From UPXZ01 sp964634605 (GTDB taxonomy: Bacteria; Bacteroidota; Bacteroidia; Bacteroidales; Paludibacteraceae), in the NCBI GenBank assembly GCA_964634605.1, contig CAZWLJ010000020.1:1-52382 (forward strand): a stretch of DNA of 52,382 nt, given 5' to 3'. A program made the translations under genes and the position numbers. Positions 16,327-26,296 of this stretch are shown here, in pieces. The notes under the pieces were generated by a model. The model ran no database searches. It saw nothing but the letters and a program-made list of their open reading frames with translations, and was not told where the DNA came from. Within the stretch, counting starts at the first letter, position 1, and each line of letters opens with the position of its first letter.

Positions 16327-19300
16327 ATTGATATCAAAAAACTCCGGAATATTATAGGATTCCTGTTGCTCGGTATTTTAGCTCTGGTAGCAACTTTGTT
16401 CATCTTGCTGAATGTCAGCAAGGTGCAAAATTTTATTGCTCACCGTTTTACCAAAAGTCTTTCTGAAAAGCTGCAAACAAACGTTTCCGTCGGCTCGGTC
16501 GATTACCGGTTATTCAACACATTCAAATTCGGGGATTTGTATATTCAGGATTTGAATAAGGATACGTTGCTTTTCGCACGGGAAGGGTATCTCGATTTTG
16601 ATTTCTGGGAAATTTTCAATGGAAAAGTTATTTTTAACGAAGTGAGACTCGATAAACTCGACGGAAACCTGGTCATTGACTCTGCCGGAGTGAGTAACCT
16701 TGATTTTGTGATTAAGGCATTCAAAAAGCCTGAAAAGAAGAAAGAAAAATCGCCGGTGGAATTTAACTTCAAAAATATCAGTCTGACAAATTCTTCCTTC
16801 AGTTTTCACAATCTTCGGCATAAACCGCTGAAAGACGCGAGCAGGTTCGATACTAACCGTATGGATATCAGTGATATAAATGCAAAAATTGCAGTCGGCT
16901 ATTTCAGTGGCGATTCGTTGCAGGCTTCAGTGTTATCGTTGAGCGCCCGCGAAAAATCGGGTCTGACGGTCGAAAATCTGAGCACAGTGATTCACGGATT
17001 CAGGAATGGTTTCCGTTTCCCGTATCTCAACCTGAAACTTCCCGGATCATCACTGCTACTCGATTCGGTAAGGATGGATTACGACAGCATTTCAGCGCTC
17101 AAAGATATTCAGAATAAAGTCCGGTGGCATGCACTGATAAAACCATCCACGGTAGTGTTGAAAGATTTGTCGGCATTTGTCCCCAATTTTTCAACCCTCA
17201 AAGACCCTGTAAGTATCGGAGGAAGGTTATCAGGAAAAATATCCAGTTTCAAACTTCAGGATCTCAATCTGAAGTACCGTGAATCGATTCTGCTGAAAGC
17301 TAATGTCGATTTGAACGGTATCCCGGACGTTGAGGAAACCTTTGTTTACGCAGATATCCGTGATTTTCGTGTCAATAAGGGCGAAGCGCAGGATTTGATT
17401 TCAAAAATGACCCGAAAACCGTTCGTGCTGCCCAAAGAACTTGCAAGGCTGGGTATGGTGAAGTATCAGGGTAATATCTCCGGCTTTTTCAGCAACCTGG
17501 TAGCTTATGGAAATATCAGTACCGGTGTGGGGAGTCTTAAAACCGATATTCTGCTGCAGCTGAAGAATAACATGCGCGACCTGCTTTACAACGGAACAGT
17601 AGAGTCATCCAGTTTTCAGATTGGTACACTGCTGAATACTCAAATGATGGGTAAAACGGCTTTCAGAATTAACACAAAGGGTTCCAAACTGCAAAAACGG
17701 AGTTTTCAGGGCACTGTAACAGGCGAAATTCCTGAGATTTATCTGAATAAATACACTTATCAGAACATTAGGCTCGATGGCAATTACGACGGAACCGGAT
17801 TCGAGGGAAGTGTAAATATAGCCGATCCGAACCTGACTGCCGACTTCGACGGGATGGTTGATCTGACTCAAAAACTTCCGGTGTTTAATTTTGATCTGTT
17901 TGTGGAAAATGCGGACATCAACAAGCTGAAACTGACTAACAAATACGAAGGCGCCCTCCTCTCGTTCAGAGGCAATACCAACATGATCGGAAACTCGCCC
18001 GACAATCTGAACGGTTACCTGCTGCTGGACAGCATTCTTTTTGTAAATAAAGGAAAAACGCTGGATATGAAGATGCTGCTCTTTGAATCGGAAGTGGGTG
18101 AGCAGTCGAGGTTTACAATCACATCCGATCTCATCAACGGATTTTTCGACGGTGATTTCAGATACAGTACCATCCCGCAGACAGTAACATCCATCCTGCG
18201 GAATTACCTGCCCGCCATTTCGGGTAAAAACGTAATCAAAAAAATTAAAACCAACGGCGGCGACAATCAGATTGACATCGATCTGACGATTAACGACACC
18301 CGGTTGCTGTCGGAAGTGCTCGAACTGCCCGTAACGCTCGATGGAACCACGGTCGTAAAAGGATTTGTGGATGAAAAAAACAATCAGATGGATATCAAGG
18401 CCGAAACACCTTTTCTCTCGTTCGGCAAACTAAAAATCAGGGATATTCTTGTAAGCCTGAACAACGAAAACAACCAGCTGAACTTGCTTGCTAACGGAAA
18501 ATATAATTTTGCAAAGGATTTTCTGACTTTGAACCTCAAAGCAGCTGCCAAAAACGACTCGCTGTATACCCAGATAGGATGGCAGAACAACGATACAATT
18601 GTCAATGCCGGTGAATTGCAGGCATCAACCAAATTTTTCAAGGAAAACGACCTGACTTCGGCATTAATTAATTTCAATCCCACACAAATCATTCTTTTCG
18701 ATTCAGTATGGGATGTGAAATCGTCGCAAATAGCAGTAAATCCCGACTCCACACTTGACATGAAAAAGTTCATGATTCAAAGGAACAACCAGTATATACT
18801 CATAGACGGGCTGCTGTCAAAAGATCATTCGGATGTTGTGGAAGTTGAAATGAAAGAGATCGATGTGGAGTATATCCTGAGTTTACTGAAACTAAAATCA
18901 ATCACGATCGAAGGGAAAGCTTCGGGAATTGCAAGTATTCACGGAGCACTCAGGAAGCCCGTTTTTGAATCCAATATCTTTGTAAAAGACGCTCAGCTGA
19001 ACAGCCAGCTGCTGGGCGATGCCTATATCTACACCGGATGGATGAGAGACGAAAGCGAACTGCTCATTTCAGGTACGTTTCTGGAAAATAAGGATACTGT
19101 AGCCCTGGCAAACGGTATTTATTCACTGAAAAATGATTCGGTCGATTTTATGTTTGATGCCAGCAAACTCAACCTGGGATTCCTGCAACGCTGGCTTGGT
19201 GGAATAGTTCAAAACGTAAACGGCAAAGGAACGGGATCGGTACGTATGTTCGGACGTACAAAGAACATTGGCTTCGAAGGAAGCTTGCTGGCCGAAAATA

Positions 19301-20820
19301 CAAAACTAACCGTCGATTTTCTTAAAACAACCTACACTTTTACAGATTCCATCCGTCTGACACGCAAATCGATAGAAATGAAAGATATTACCATATATGA
19401 TGCCGAACGTAACAGCGGTAAACTGAACGGTATTGTAAAACACGACGGTTCGTTTGGCAATTTTGAATACGACTTTTCGATCAACGCCCGAAATCTGCTG
19501 GCTCTTGATACAAAAGCCGCAGATAATGATTTCTTTTACGGAAAAGCTTACGCAACCGGTGATGTACATATTTACGGTGAAGACGAGCTTACAAATATCG
19601 ACATCGATGTAACCTCGCAACCCAAAACAAGAATGTATATTTCAGTAGGTGGAGCTTCTACAGCCAGCGAGAATGACTTTATCACGTTTGTAAGCCGTAC
19701 CGACACCGCAGGAGTGGCTCCTGTCAATAACGCGGACACGGAGAAAAGCAACTTCATTATGAACCTGACCATGAATATGGATATTACTCCAGATGCTGAT
19801 ATTCAACTCATTATTGATCCGCAGGCCGGTGATATGCTGGCTGCCAACGGTACCGGCAACTTGAGGCTCGAATACGACGACCGGTCTGAAATGAAATTGT
19901 ACGGAGATTATACCATTTCGAAGGGAACCTATCTTTTTACACTTCAGGAGCTGTTAAGAAAGCAGTTCAAAATCGATCAGGGCAGTACCATCACATGGTC
20001 AGGCGATCCGCTGCGGGCACAGCTCGATATTCGCGCCATCTACTCACTCACCGCTTCATTGCGCGATCTGATGGATCAGAACATTCTCTCATCGACAGGA
20101 CGCAGCAGCGTGCCGGTTAATACGGTGCTTAATATTACCGACGAACTGACCCAGCCAACCATCAAATTTGACATAGACCTGCCATCAAGCGACGAAACAC
20201 TGAAAATGCAGGTACGCAATCTGATAAATACCGACGAAATGATGAACCGGCAGATGGTATATCTCCTCCTTTTCAACAAGTTCTATACTCCCGACTACAA
20301 CCGCACCGCGTCAAGCCTTGCATCGACTACCGGGAGCGCCATCTCATCGTTTTTATCCAATACCGCATTCGGACAGATAAATAACTGGCTGTCGCAGTTT
20401 TCTTCGAATTTTTCATTGGGTGTCAACTGGCGAAGTAGTGGTTATGGCTCATCCATGTCAAACGAGTACGAGGGCGAAATCATGTATCAGCCGAATAACC
20501 GATTCATTGTCAACGGCAACATCGGTTATCGCGACGATAATTTCACGAAAAATAAAATAATCGGCGACCTGGATGTGGAATATTTGCTGACCGAAAACGG
20601 AAAATACCGTCTCAAAGCCTATAATCATACTGTGGACAGGTACTCGCTGCGCGCAGCTCCTTTTATCCAGGGGGTTGGTATTGTGTATAAGGAAGAATTC
20701 AATTCATGGGGCGAATTGTGGCGGAGGTATCTGAACGTGTTCAATTCCACCAAACCTGCACAGGACAGTACGAGGATTGAAACGCCTGAAATACAAACAG
20801 ATACAATTCGGGGAAAATAG
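16327..20820 (+). CDS. TamB / DUF490 family envelope protein, probable ATT start
   Basis: A protein of about 1497 residues of the AsmA-like TamB family, anchored by one N-terminal membrane helix and spanning the periplasm as a long beta groove that helps move lipids or outer-membrane proteins. The body consists of repeated beta strands, and the C-terminal DUF490 domain (about 1110-1470) includes DIQLIIDPQAGDMLAANGTGNLRLEYD and LQARNLINTDE-like repeats. No ATG exists near the start. A TTG at 16366 would begin inside the membrane helix. ATT at 16327 gives DIKKLRNIIGFLLLGILALV, the expected basic lead plus helix, just 13 bp past the -7 box; an in-frame stop at 16318 bars a longer form. CTG at 16324 is the alternative. 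Confidence 0.85.
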   Translation: MDIKKLRNIIGFLLLGILALVATLFILLNVSKVQNFIAHRFTKSLSEKLQTNVSVGSVDYRLFNTFKFGDLYIQDLNKDTLLFAREGYLDFDFWEIFNGKVIFNEVRLDKLDGNLVIDSAGVSNLDFVIKAFKKPEKKKEKSPVEFNFKNISLTNSSFSFHNLRHKPLKDASRFDTNRMDISDINAKIAVGYFSGDSLQASVLSLSAREKSGLTVENLSTVIHGFRNGFRFPYLNLKLPGSSLLLDSVRMDYDSISALKDIQNKVRWHALIKPSTVVLKDLSAFVPNFSTLKDPVSIGGRLSGKISSFKLQDLNLKYRESILLKANVDLNGIPDVEETFVYADIRDFRVNKGEAQDLISKMTRKPFVLPKELARLGMVKYQGNISGFFSNLVAYGNISTGVGSLKTDILLQLKNNMRDLLYNGTVESSSFQIGTLLNTQMMGKTAFRINTKGSKLQKRSFQGTVTGEIPEIYLNKYTYQNIRLDGNYDGTGFEGSVNIADPNLTADFDGMVDLTQKLPVFNFDLFVENADINKLKLTNKYEGALLSFRGNTNMIGNSPDNLNGYLLLDSILFVNKGKTLDMKMLLFESEVGEQSRFTITSDLINGFFDGDFRYSTIPQTVTSILRNYLPAISGKNVIKKIKTNGGDNQIDIDLTINDTRLLSEVLELPVTLDGTTVVKGFVDEKNNQMDIKAETPFLSFGKLKIRDILVSLNNENNQLNLLANGKYNFAKDFLTLNLKAAAKNDSLYTQIGWQNNDTIVNAGELQASTKFFKENDLTSALINFNPTQIILFDSVWDVKSSQIAVNPDSTLDMKKFMIQRNNQYILIDGLLSKDHSDVVEVEMKEIDVEYILSLLKLKSITIEGKASGIASIHGALRKPVFESNIFVKDAQLNSQLLGDAYIYTGWMRDESELLISGTFLENKDTVALANGIYSLKNDSVDFMFDASKLNLGFLQRWLGGIVQNVNGKGTGSVRMFGRTKNIGFEGSLLAENTKLTVDFLKTTYTFTDSIRLTRKSIEMKDITIYDAERNSGKLNGIVKHDGSFGNFEYDFSINARNLLALDTKAADNDFFYGKAYATGDVHIYGEDELTNIDIDVTSQPKTRMYISVGGASTASENDFITFVSRTDTAGVAPVNNADTEKSNFIMNLTMNMDITPDADIQLIIDPQAGDMLAANGTGNLRLEYDDRSEMKLYGDYTISKGTYLFTLQELLRKQFKIDQGSTITWSGDPLRAQLDIRAIYSLTASLRDLMDQNILSSTGRSSVPVNTVLNITDELTQPTIKFDIDLPSSDETLKMQVRNLINTDEMMNRQMVYLLLFNKFYTPDYNRTASSLASTTGSAISSFLSNTAFGQINNWLSQFSSNFSLGVNWRSSGYGSSMSNEYEGEIMYQPNNRFIVNGNIGYRDDNFTKNKIIGDLDVEYLLTENGKYRLKAYNHTVDRYSLRAAPFIQGVGIVYKEEFNSWGELWRRYLNVFNSTKPAQDSTRIETPEIQTDTIRGK

Positions 20821-20930
20821 AATGCTAACAAGTTTATATATGCTCCAGGGCATAAATAACCAACGGACAACGGAAAATAAAATCAATGCACATGAGTTTA
20901 AATAACGACCTATTAAAAAATTATTATAGA

Positions 20931-21584
20931 ATGAAACCGGAAATCAGGAAACTGGTATTTGTTTCCATATTCATACTTTTCGGGGGCATGGGAGCCCAGG
21001 CTCAGGATGTTGTCAAATACTTCACCGAAATGCCTGCCTATCTGCTTCCTTCGCTCGAGAACTCTCACAAACTCGAATTGATAGAAAATTATACCTTAGG
21101 TAAAAAAAACGATACCGTGGCCAATGTTTTCGGTGGAAAAATCAGCATCCTGCATCTGGATACAACAGCCGGTTTCCTCAGCCTGAAAGCCACATCGGTT
21201 TCGCGTTTTGATATGAAAATTTTCAAAAGCGGGGATAAAACTGATTTCATAGCGGTTATCAATACCGTATGCGGACCGGTATGCAGCTCTTATATACGCT
21301 TTTACAATACCGACTGGAAAGAAATCAGGATGGAATTCCCGGTGCTGAGCAACGAGCAATGGCTCAAATCCACCGATAAAACGATCGATGGTGTGAAACT
21401 GAAAGATATGTTCAAAACCGTTTTTCTTGAATACCATTTCAATACGGCCGAAAATGCTGTAGATGTAACAAACAACAGTGTGAAATCACTTGGAAAAGCC
21501 GAACAGGAACTGTTAAAACCCTTTCTGATGGAAGATAAGGTAATAAGTGTGAAATGGAAGGAAGGGAAGTGGAAATACAATTAA
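20931..21584 (+). CDS. DUF3256 family exported protein
   Basis: A 217-residue protein of the Bacteroidales DUF3256 family. ATG at 20931 begins a clear signal peptide (KPEIRKLVFVSIFILFGGMGAQAQD, cut after AQA); a frame extending 15 codons further upstream adds only a poor lead. The mature part contains FTEMPAYLLPSLENSHKLELIENY and a conserved NTVCGPVCSSYIRFYN segment with a close cysteine pair. The function is unknown. It follows the TamB gene by 110 bp in the same direction. Confidence 0.8.
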   Translation: MKPEIRKLVFVSIFILFGGMGAQAQDVVKYFTEMPAYLLPSLENSHKLELIENYTLGKKNDTVANVFGGKISILHLDTTAGFLSLKATSVSRFDMKIFKSGDKTDFIAVINTVCGPVCSSYIRFYNTDWKEIRMEFPVLSNEQWLKSTDKTIDGVKLKDMFKTVFLEYHFNTAENAVDVTNNSVKSLGKAEQELLKPFLMEDKVISVKWKEGKWKYN

Positions 21585-21638
21585 AAAAATCGTGACAATA
21601 TCCGGTCGGCTGATTTATTGTCAACCAAAAACAAAAAT

Positions 21639-22658
21639 ATGAGTGAAAATTCTCCTTTAGTATCCATTATTTCTCCTACTTATAATCACGTGAAATACAT
21701 TGCTGATTGTATTCAGTCAGTATTGAAACAAACGTACACTAACTGGGAAATGATTATCATTGACGACGGAAGTACCGATGGAACATTCGCCGTTGCTCAT
21801 CAATATGCCCAAAATGATGACCGTATCCGGGCTTACACACAGCAAAACATAGGAATTTTCAGACTGGGCGAATCGTATAACTTTGCCCTGTCGAAATGCC
21901 GTGGAAAATATGTTGCAATTCTGGAATGTGATGATGTATGGCTACCCGAAAAGCTTTCCATACAGGTGGAAGAACTCGAGAAAAAACCGGAATGTGTTCT
22001 CTCATGGGGTAAGGCTTACCTGTCGTCTGTTGACCTTTCGGAAAATTACTACCTGGCTCCTCAAAACATGGATGATGAGAAACTTTTCGGCAATAAACCG
22101 GTTGGCGTTTTCTTAAAAAGATTTATCTATTCTACGCTCATTCCGGCTCTTACCATCGTAATCCGAAAAGAAAAGCTCGATGAAATCGGAGGATTTATTC
22201 AGAAACACGGGTTGCCGCTTGTGGATATTCCCACTACTCTCGAACTGCTTATGAGAGGTGAATTTGCTTTCATCAACCAGCCACTCGGTCATTGGCGTAT
22301 TTATCCTAACCAGGTTACCAAAACCTATACCGGACAGATGACTTCGAGCTATTATCTCCTCATTAAGGAAATGATGCAACGATTTCCTGAATTGTTTGCA
22401 CAGCATGGCCTTACCAAAAAGGAAATTGACAGTCATTTCGCCGACAGGCTGGTAGTAAGTTATTCGCGTTCAGGTCGTTATAAACTAATCCGGAAAGATT
22501 TCAAAGGTGCCCGGAAAGATTACGTTTACTCCATCACCCACTATGGCTTTCACGAACCTGTCTGGAAACTTCGTTCGGTCGTTGGTCTGGTCATGAGCTT
22601 TTTCCATGGCGACGTGGAGTGGCTGGCCCGGTTAATCGGGAATCCAAGTTATAAGTAA
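21639..22658 (+). CDS. family 2 glycosyltransferase
   Basis: A 339-residue GT-A fold glycosyltransferase. The N terminus has VSIISPTYNHVKYIADCIQSVLKQTYTNWEMIIIDDGSTDGT and then ECDDVW, the DxD-like metal and nucleotide-sugar site. It should add a sugar to a lipid-linked surface glycan in the cytosol. ATG at 21639 fits the family; an upstream TTG adds seven unlikely residues. It opens a four-gene polysaccharide patch and runs towards the GT4 and flippase genes on the other strand. The sugar cannot be predicted. Confidence 0.9.
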   Translation: MSENSPLVSIISPTYNHVKYIADCIQSVLKQTYTNWEMIIIDDGSTDGTFAVAHQYAQNDDRIRAYTQQNIGIFRLGESYNFALSKCRGKYVAILECDDVWLPEKLSIQVEELEKKPECVLSWGKAYLSSVDLSENYYLAPQNMDDEKLFGNKPVGVFLKRFIYSTLIPALTIVIRKEKLDEIGGFIQKHGLPLVDIPTTLELLMRGEFAFINQPLGHWRIYPNQVTKTYTGQMTSSYYLLIKEMMQRFPELFAQHGLTKKEIDSHFADRLVVSYSRSGRYKLIRKDFKGARKDYVYSITHYGFHEPVWKLRSVVGLVMSFFHGDVEWLARLIGNPSYK

Positions 22659-22720
22659 TTTTTCTTCTTCGTTCGTGTTTACTAACTACTCTATTCAAAG
22701 CATTTTACTTTAAAAAAAAT

Positions 22721-23623
22721 ATGAAGTCCGTCAAGTTGATCTGGCAAAAGTATGCTCCTCTCGGTATCCAGAGTCTGATAAATATTTATACCGACTCGCC
22801 AACCAATAAAGAAAAAAGAAAAAAATTACTGCGGTACTATCAAAGCAAGTCCGGAAATGAACTTTCTCAGGAAGAACGGGATGCATTTTGTTTTTTCAAA
22901 AGACATCGTTATTCGCCTTTTCCATTCAAATGGACATTGAAATACGACAAACTGATTCCGGAAATCTTTTTCGATGATTCCGTTTCGTTTCACTACGTGT
23001 TGTTCGAAGGAAAAAAGCTGTATTTTCCCGGGAATTACTCCCGCAATCAGGTAATGTGGACCATGAGGAGTATCCTTAAGGAACAGGACCGTAATTCGGC
23101 ACATCTCTATCTGACCGAAAATTTTCGCGTTGACGAAGGAAGCATTATGGTTGATGGCGGTGTAGCCGAAGGCAGTCTTTCACTATCGCTCATCGAAAAG
23201 GTAAAAAAACTCTATCTGATTGAATGTGAGCCTTCCTGGATCGAAGCACTCAACCTGACTTTTGCTCCATGGAAAGAAAAGGTGGAAATTATCGGAAAGT
23301 ACCTTTCGGATAAAACTGATGAACACAATATCACCATCGACAGCATACTGGAAGCAGACGAAAACGGGAAATATTTTATCAAACTGGACGTCGAGGGGTA
23401 CGAAAAGCAAACACTGAATGGGATGAATAACTTTTTCGCTAAAGTCAGAGACCTGAAAATGTGTGTTTGTACATATCACTATGAAAATGATGCAGCCGAA
23501 CTCGAAAAAATGCTGAAGGACAGAGGAATGAGCTGTGAATTTTCAGAAAGCCGTTTGTTGTTTTCGATGCATGGCGAAATACCTTCATTTCGGAAAGCCC
23601 TGATCAGAGCCAGGAAAGAGTAG
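22721..23623 (+). CDS. FkbM-family methyltransferase
   Basis: A 300-residue SAM-dependent methyltransferase of the FkbM family. The SAM site is VDGGVAEGSLSLSLIEK (about 145-161), followed by LIECEPSWIEAL and the family motif FIKLDVEGYEKQTLNG (about 224-239). FkbM proteins O-methylate sugars or polyketides; next to glycosyltransferases a sugar of the surface polysaccharide is the likely target. The first 110 residues are an extra N-terminal region without a recognised domain. It lies 62 bp after the GT2 gene, probably in the same transcript. Confidence 0.82.
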   Translation: MKSVKLIWQKYAPLGIQSLINIYTDSPTNKEKRKKLLRYYQSKSGNELSQEERDAFCFFKRHRYSPFPFKWTLKYDKLIPEIFFDDSVSFHYVLFEGKKLYFPGNYSRNQVMWTMRSILKEQDRNSAHLYLTENFRVDEGSIMVDGGVAEGSLSLSLIEKVKKLYLIECEPSWIEALNLTFAPWKEKVEIIGKYLSDKTDEHNITIDSILEADENGKYFIKLDVEGYEKQTLNGMNNFFAKVRDLKMCVCTYHYENDAAELEKMLKDRGMSCEFSESRLLFSMHGEIPSFRKALIRARKE

Positions 23624-23627
23624 GCTG

Positions 23628-24770
23628 TTACAGATTTTTGTAAACATCTTCAATTTTCTGCCCGACTGCCCGGTAGCTGAATTTATCCCGTACGGTTTCG
23701 GAAATTTTTCGGTTATCGAACGTCCTCCCCACAGCATTTTCAATGCCCTTAACCCAGTCTTCGGCAGTATTATCACACAAAACTCCGTTTGACTCACTGA
23801 CCAGTTCCGGAATTGCCGCCACTCCGGAGCAGATTACCGGAGTTCCCGTCATCAGCGCTTCTGCAATTACCACTCCGAATGTTTCGATGGTGCTCGCATG
23901 AACAAAAAAGTGAGCTTTTTGCATTTGCTTCGCTATCTCAGGCTTAGGCACAGGTCCAGCGAACTCTACAGGGTAACTTTGCAGGGATGCAAGCGCTTTC
24001 AGTTCATCAATCCGGTCGCCGCCACCAACCATCGTCAGCCTGATTTTTCTTCCGGTTTTTTGATGGAAAATATTCAACGCTTCGATAAAGAGTTCAGGCA
24101 GTTTGTCGGGTTTTCGTTTCTTTGCCCAGGTTGCCAGCGCACAAAACCGGATTTCGTCCGAAATTTCCTTTTCATGGTAAGCGAATGTTTGGGCGTCGAT
24201 AATATTCGGAACTACCCGGAGTTTCGACAGAGGTAATTCGGGCAGTAAATTATGAATATGATTTCTCAGAAAGTCAGATACCGGAAGTATGGCACTTGCA
24301 TTCGTGTAAGCTTTCCGTGCTGATGCTGACAGTACCGGCTTCTGCAATAAATCGCCTATTTTACTCCAGTGCTCGGTGATAATATGTGGTTTGCTAATTT
24401 TCCGGGCAATATAATCGCCTGTAATTCCTGCCGGAAATACGACATTGGAATGAACAATATCCGGCCGGAAATCACTGAAAATCAATTTCCTGCAATAATA
24501 ATATACGAGTTTCTTCTGAAACGCAACCAGATGATGGATGATATCCCGAAACCTCGAGCGGACTGTGATTTCAACTGTGCGGATACCGCTTTCATCCCTG
24601 TAATCATTTACATTGATTTTCAGTATGTTTTTTGAACGAAATATCAGAACGGGCACAACGGTAATCTGAGCCGAAGCAGTGTGTATAGCTTTGGCATGTT
24701 CCTTCACAAAGACTCCAAAAGCCGGATTTTCTGCCGACGGATACCACGAACTCAGGAATAGTACTTTCAT
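23628..24770 (-). CDS. family 4 glycosyltransferase
   Basis: A 380-residue GT-B fold enzyme. The N-terminal half begins MKVLFLSSWYPSAENPAFGVFVKEHAKAI and contains HSNVVFPAGITG. The C-terminal half has the GT4 donor site: AHFFVHASTIETFGVVIAEALMTGTPVIC with the conserved E-x7-E spacing, and TMVGGGD before it. It should transfer a sugar to a growing glycan on the cytosolic face. Its start codon overlaps the stop of the flippase gene by 4 bp, so the two are translationally coupled. Its 3' end meets that of the FkbM gene with only 4 bp between. Confidence 0.9.
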   Translation of the reverse strand: MKVLFLSSWYPSAENPAFGVFVKEHAKAIHTASAQITVVPVLIFRSKNILKINVNDYRDESGIRTVEITVRSRFRDIIHHLVAFQKKLVYYYCRKLIFSDFRPDIVHSNVVFPAGITGDYIARKISKPHIITEHWSKIGDLLQKPVLSASARKAYTNASAILPVSDFLRNHIHNLLPELPLSKLRVVPNIIDAQTFAYHEKEISDEIRFCALATWAKKRKPDKLPELFIEALNIFHQKTGRKIRLTMVGGGDRIDELKALASLQSYPVEFAGPVPKPEIAKQMQKAHFFVHASTIETFGVVIAEALMTGTPVICSGVAAIPELVSESNGVLCDNTAEDWVKGIENAVGRTFDNRKISETVRDKFSYRAVGQKIEDVYKNL

Positions 24771-26227
24771 GCTTGTTTTTTTCTGATTAGTTTCAATTTG
24801 TCATTCAAAAAATCGCTTGCCTGAGTGTAAAGCTGATTGTAAAATAGCTTCATACAAATGAGATAAAGAATTCCCGAAACGACCAGTTGTGCGGTCAGAA
24901 GCAAATAATAATCGGAGATAAGGAAAGAAATTCCAAAATTACATGCTGCAACAAGAATTCCTATACCGATATAACCTGCAAAATCAGTTATCTGATGCCT
25001 GATATAATGGGTCAGATTGCTCTTGATGAAAAACATGGAAATTCCGTATGCTGCATAGCACGATACAATATAACCTGCCAGCATCGGCATGATGCCCCAC
25101 TGAAAGCATACAAACACCGAAATAAGTATAAGAGCCTTTTTGATTATCTCAATCCGGAAAGTAATCCTTGATTTTCCCCTGGCGTTTAACGCGTTGATAT
25201 TCAGCCCGTAAAGAGGTGCGAAAATGGCCGAGAGTGTTAATAGCTGAAAATAAGGAACGGCTTTCACCCACACATCGGAATAGAGCACGACTATTAATGG
25301 CAGAGCCACACTTGCCAGTATAAACATGAGCGGAATGGTCACAGCCGATATTTTTGTGGCAATTCCTCTGAAAATCCGCCGGAAGCGTTCGTCGTCGTCC
25401 TGAATTTTTACCAGCAGTGAGTATGTGCTGCCAATCAGAATGGTCTGGAAAGTAGAATTCGTAGTTTCGTTGAGTTTATTGGCCTGATAGTAAAGTCCGG
25501 TTTCATATTTTGTATAATATTTACCCAGAATAATTACGTAGATCTGATTAAAAACGGCATTCAGCATGTTTGTGCCCAGTAAATGAATACTGAATTTGCC
25601 CAACTCCCTGATAGTCTGAAACGAGAAAATAAACCCGGGAATCCACTTTACATAAATCTGAAAAAAAAGGAGCCTGAAGAAATGAAACAATACCTGTTGC
25701 AGCACCAGTGCCCATATCTGAAATCCGTTGAAAGCCAGTATCACACTGATAATACTGCTGCAAACGATAGATGAGATGTTGATTTTTGCACTTCCTTTGA
25801 AATCCAGATCGCGCTGAAGTTTAGCAATGGGTATCAGGTAAAGCGAATTGATTAAAATGATTAGAAACAGTATCCGGGAGATACCTACCAGTTGGGGCTC
25901 TGCAAAAAAAGCGGCGATAAGTGGCGCCGTGAAAAAAAGGATCAGATAAAGCACCAGCGAAATGATAATATTGAAGAAGAATACCGTGCTGAAATCTTTT
26001 TCGTCTGCATCCTGCTTTCGTACAAGCGCCTGCCCGAAACCTCCGTCAACAAGCAGCGTGGAAACGGGCAGAAAAATCATTACCATCCCCATCAAACCAA
26101 AATTTTCGGGCGATACCAGACGAGCTAACGCAAGCCCCACGGCAAACTGAACCAGTTGCATCCCAAAACGGTCAATCGAGGTCCAGGCTACGGCCCCAAT
26201 CATTTTTTCTTTCAGATTATCGCCCAT
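24767..26227 (-). CDS. polysaccharide flippase of the MOP superfamily (Wzx/WzxC-like)
   Basis: A 486-residue membrane protein with about 12-14 hydrophobic segments. The opening GDNLKEKMIGAVAWTSIDRFGMQLVQFAVGLALARLVSPENFGLMGMV is characteristic of WzxC-type lipid-linked oligosaccharide exporters; LLVDGGFGQALVRK also fits. ATG at 26227 was chosen because the upstream extension starts at TTG and overlaps the promoter. It should flip lipid-linked glycan units made by the neighbouring transferases. A -7 box inside an inverted repeat lies 24 bp upstream. Confidence 0.88.
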   Translation of the reverse strand: MGDNLKEKMIGAVAWTSIDRFGMQLVQFAVGLALARLVSPENFGLMGMVMIFLPVSTLLVDGGFGQALVRKQDADEKDFSTVFFFNIIISLVLYLILFFTAPLIAAFFAEPQLVGISRILFLIILINSLYLIPIAKLQRDLDFKGSAKINISSIVCSSIISVILAFNGFQIWALVLQQVLFHFFRLLFFQIYVKWIPGFIFSFQTIRELGKFSIHLLGTNMLNAVFNQIYVIILGKYYTKYETGLYYQANKLNETTNSTFQTILIGSTYSLLVKIQDDDERFRRIFRGIATKISAVTIPLMFILASVALPLIVVLYSDVWVKAVPYFQLLTLSAIFAPLYGLNINALNARGKSRITFRIEIIKKALILISVFVCFQWGIMPMLAGYIVSCYAAYGISMFFIKSNLTHYIRHQITDFAGYIGIGILVAACNFGISFLISDYYLLLTAQLVVSGILYLICMKLFYNQLYTQASDFLNDKLKLIRKKQA

Positions 26228-26243
26228 ATTTGTTAATAAAAAA

Positions 26244-26272
26244 CAGATTACAAAGATAGCCAATGTAATCTG
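26244..26272. promoter_or_regulatory. 8-bp inverted repeat around the flippase -7 box
   Basis: CAGATTAC (26244-26251) and GTAATCTG (26265-26272) are perfect reverse complements 13 bp apart. On the minus strand the -7 box TATCTTTG (26258-26251) ends on the first base of the downstream arm, as at the peroxiredoxin and TamB promoters. Confidence 0.5.
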
Positions 26273-26296
26273 TTTATTTATGAATGACCTGGAAAA

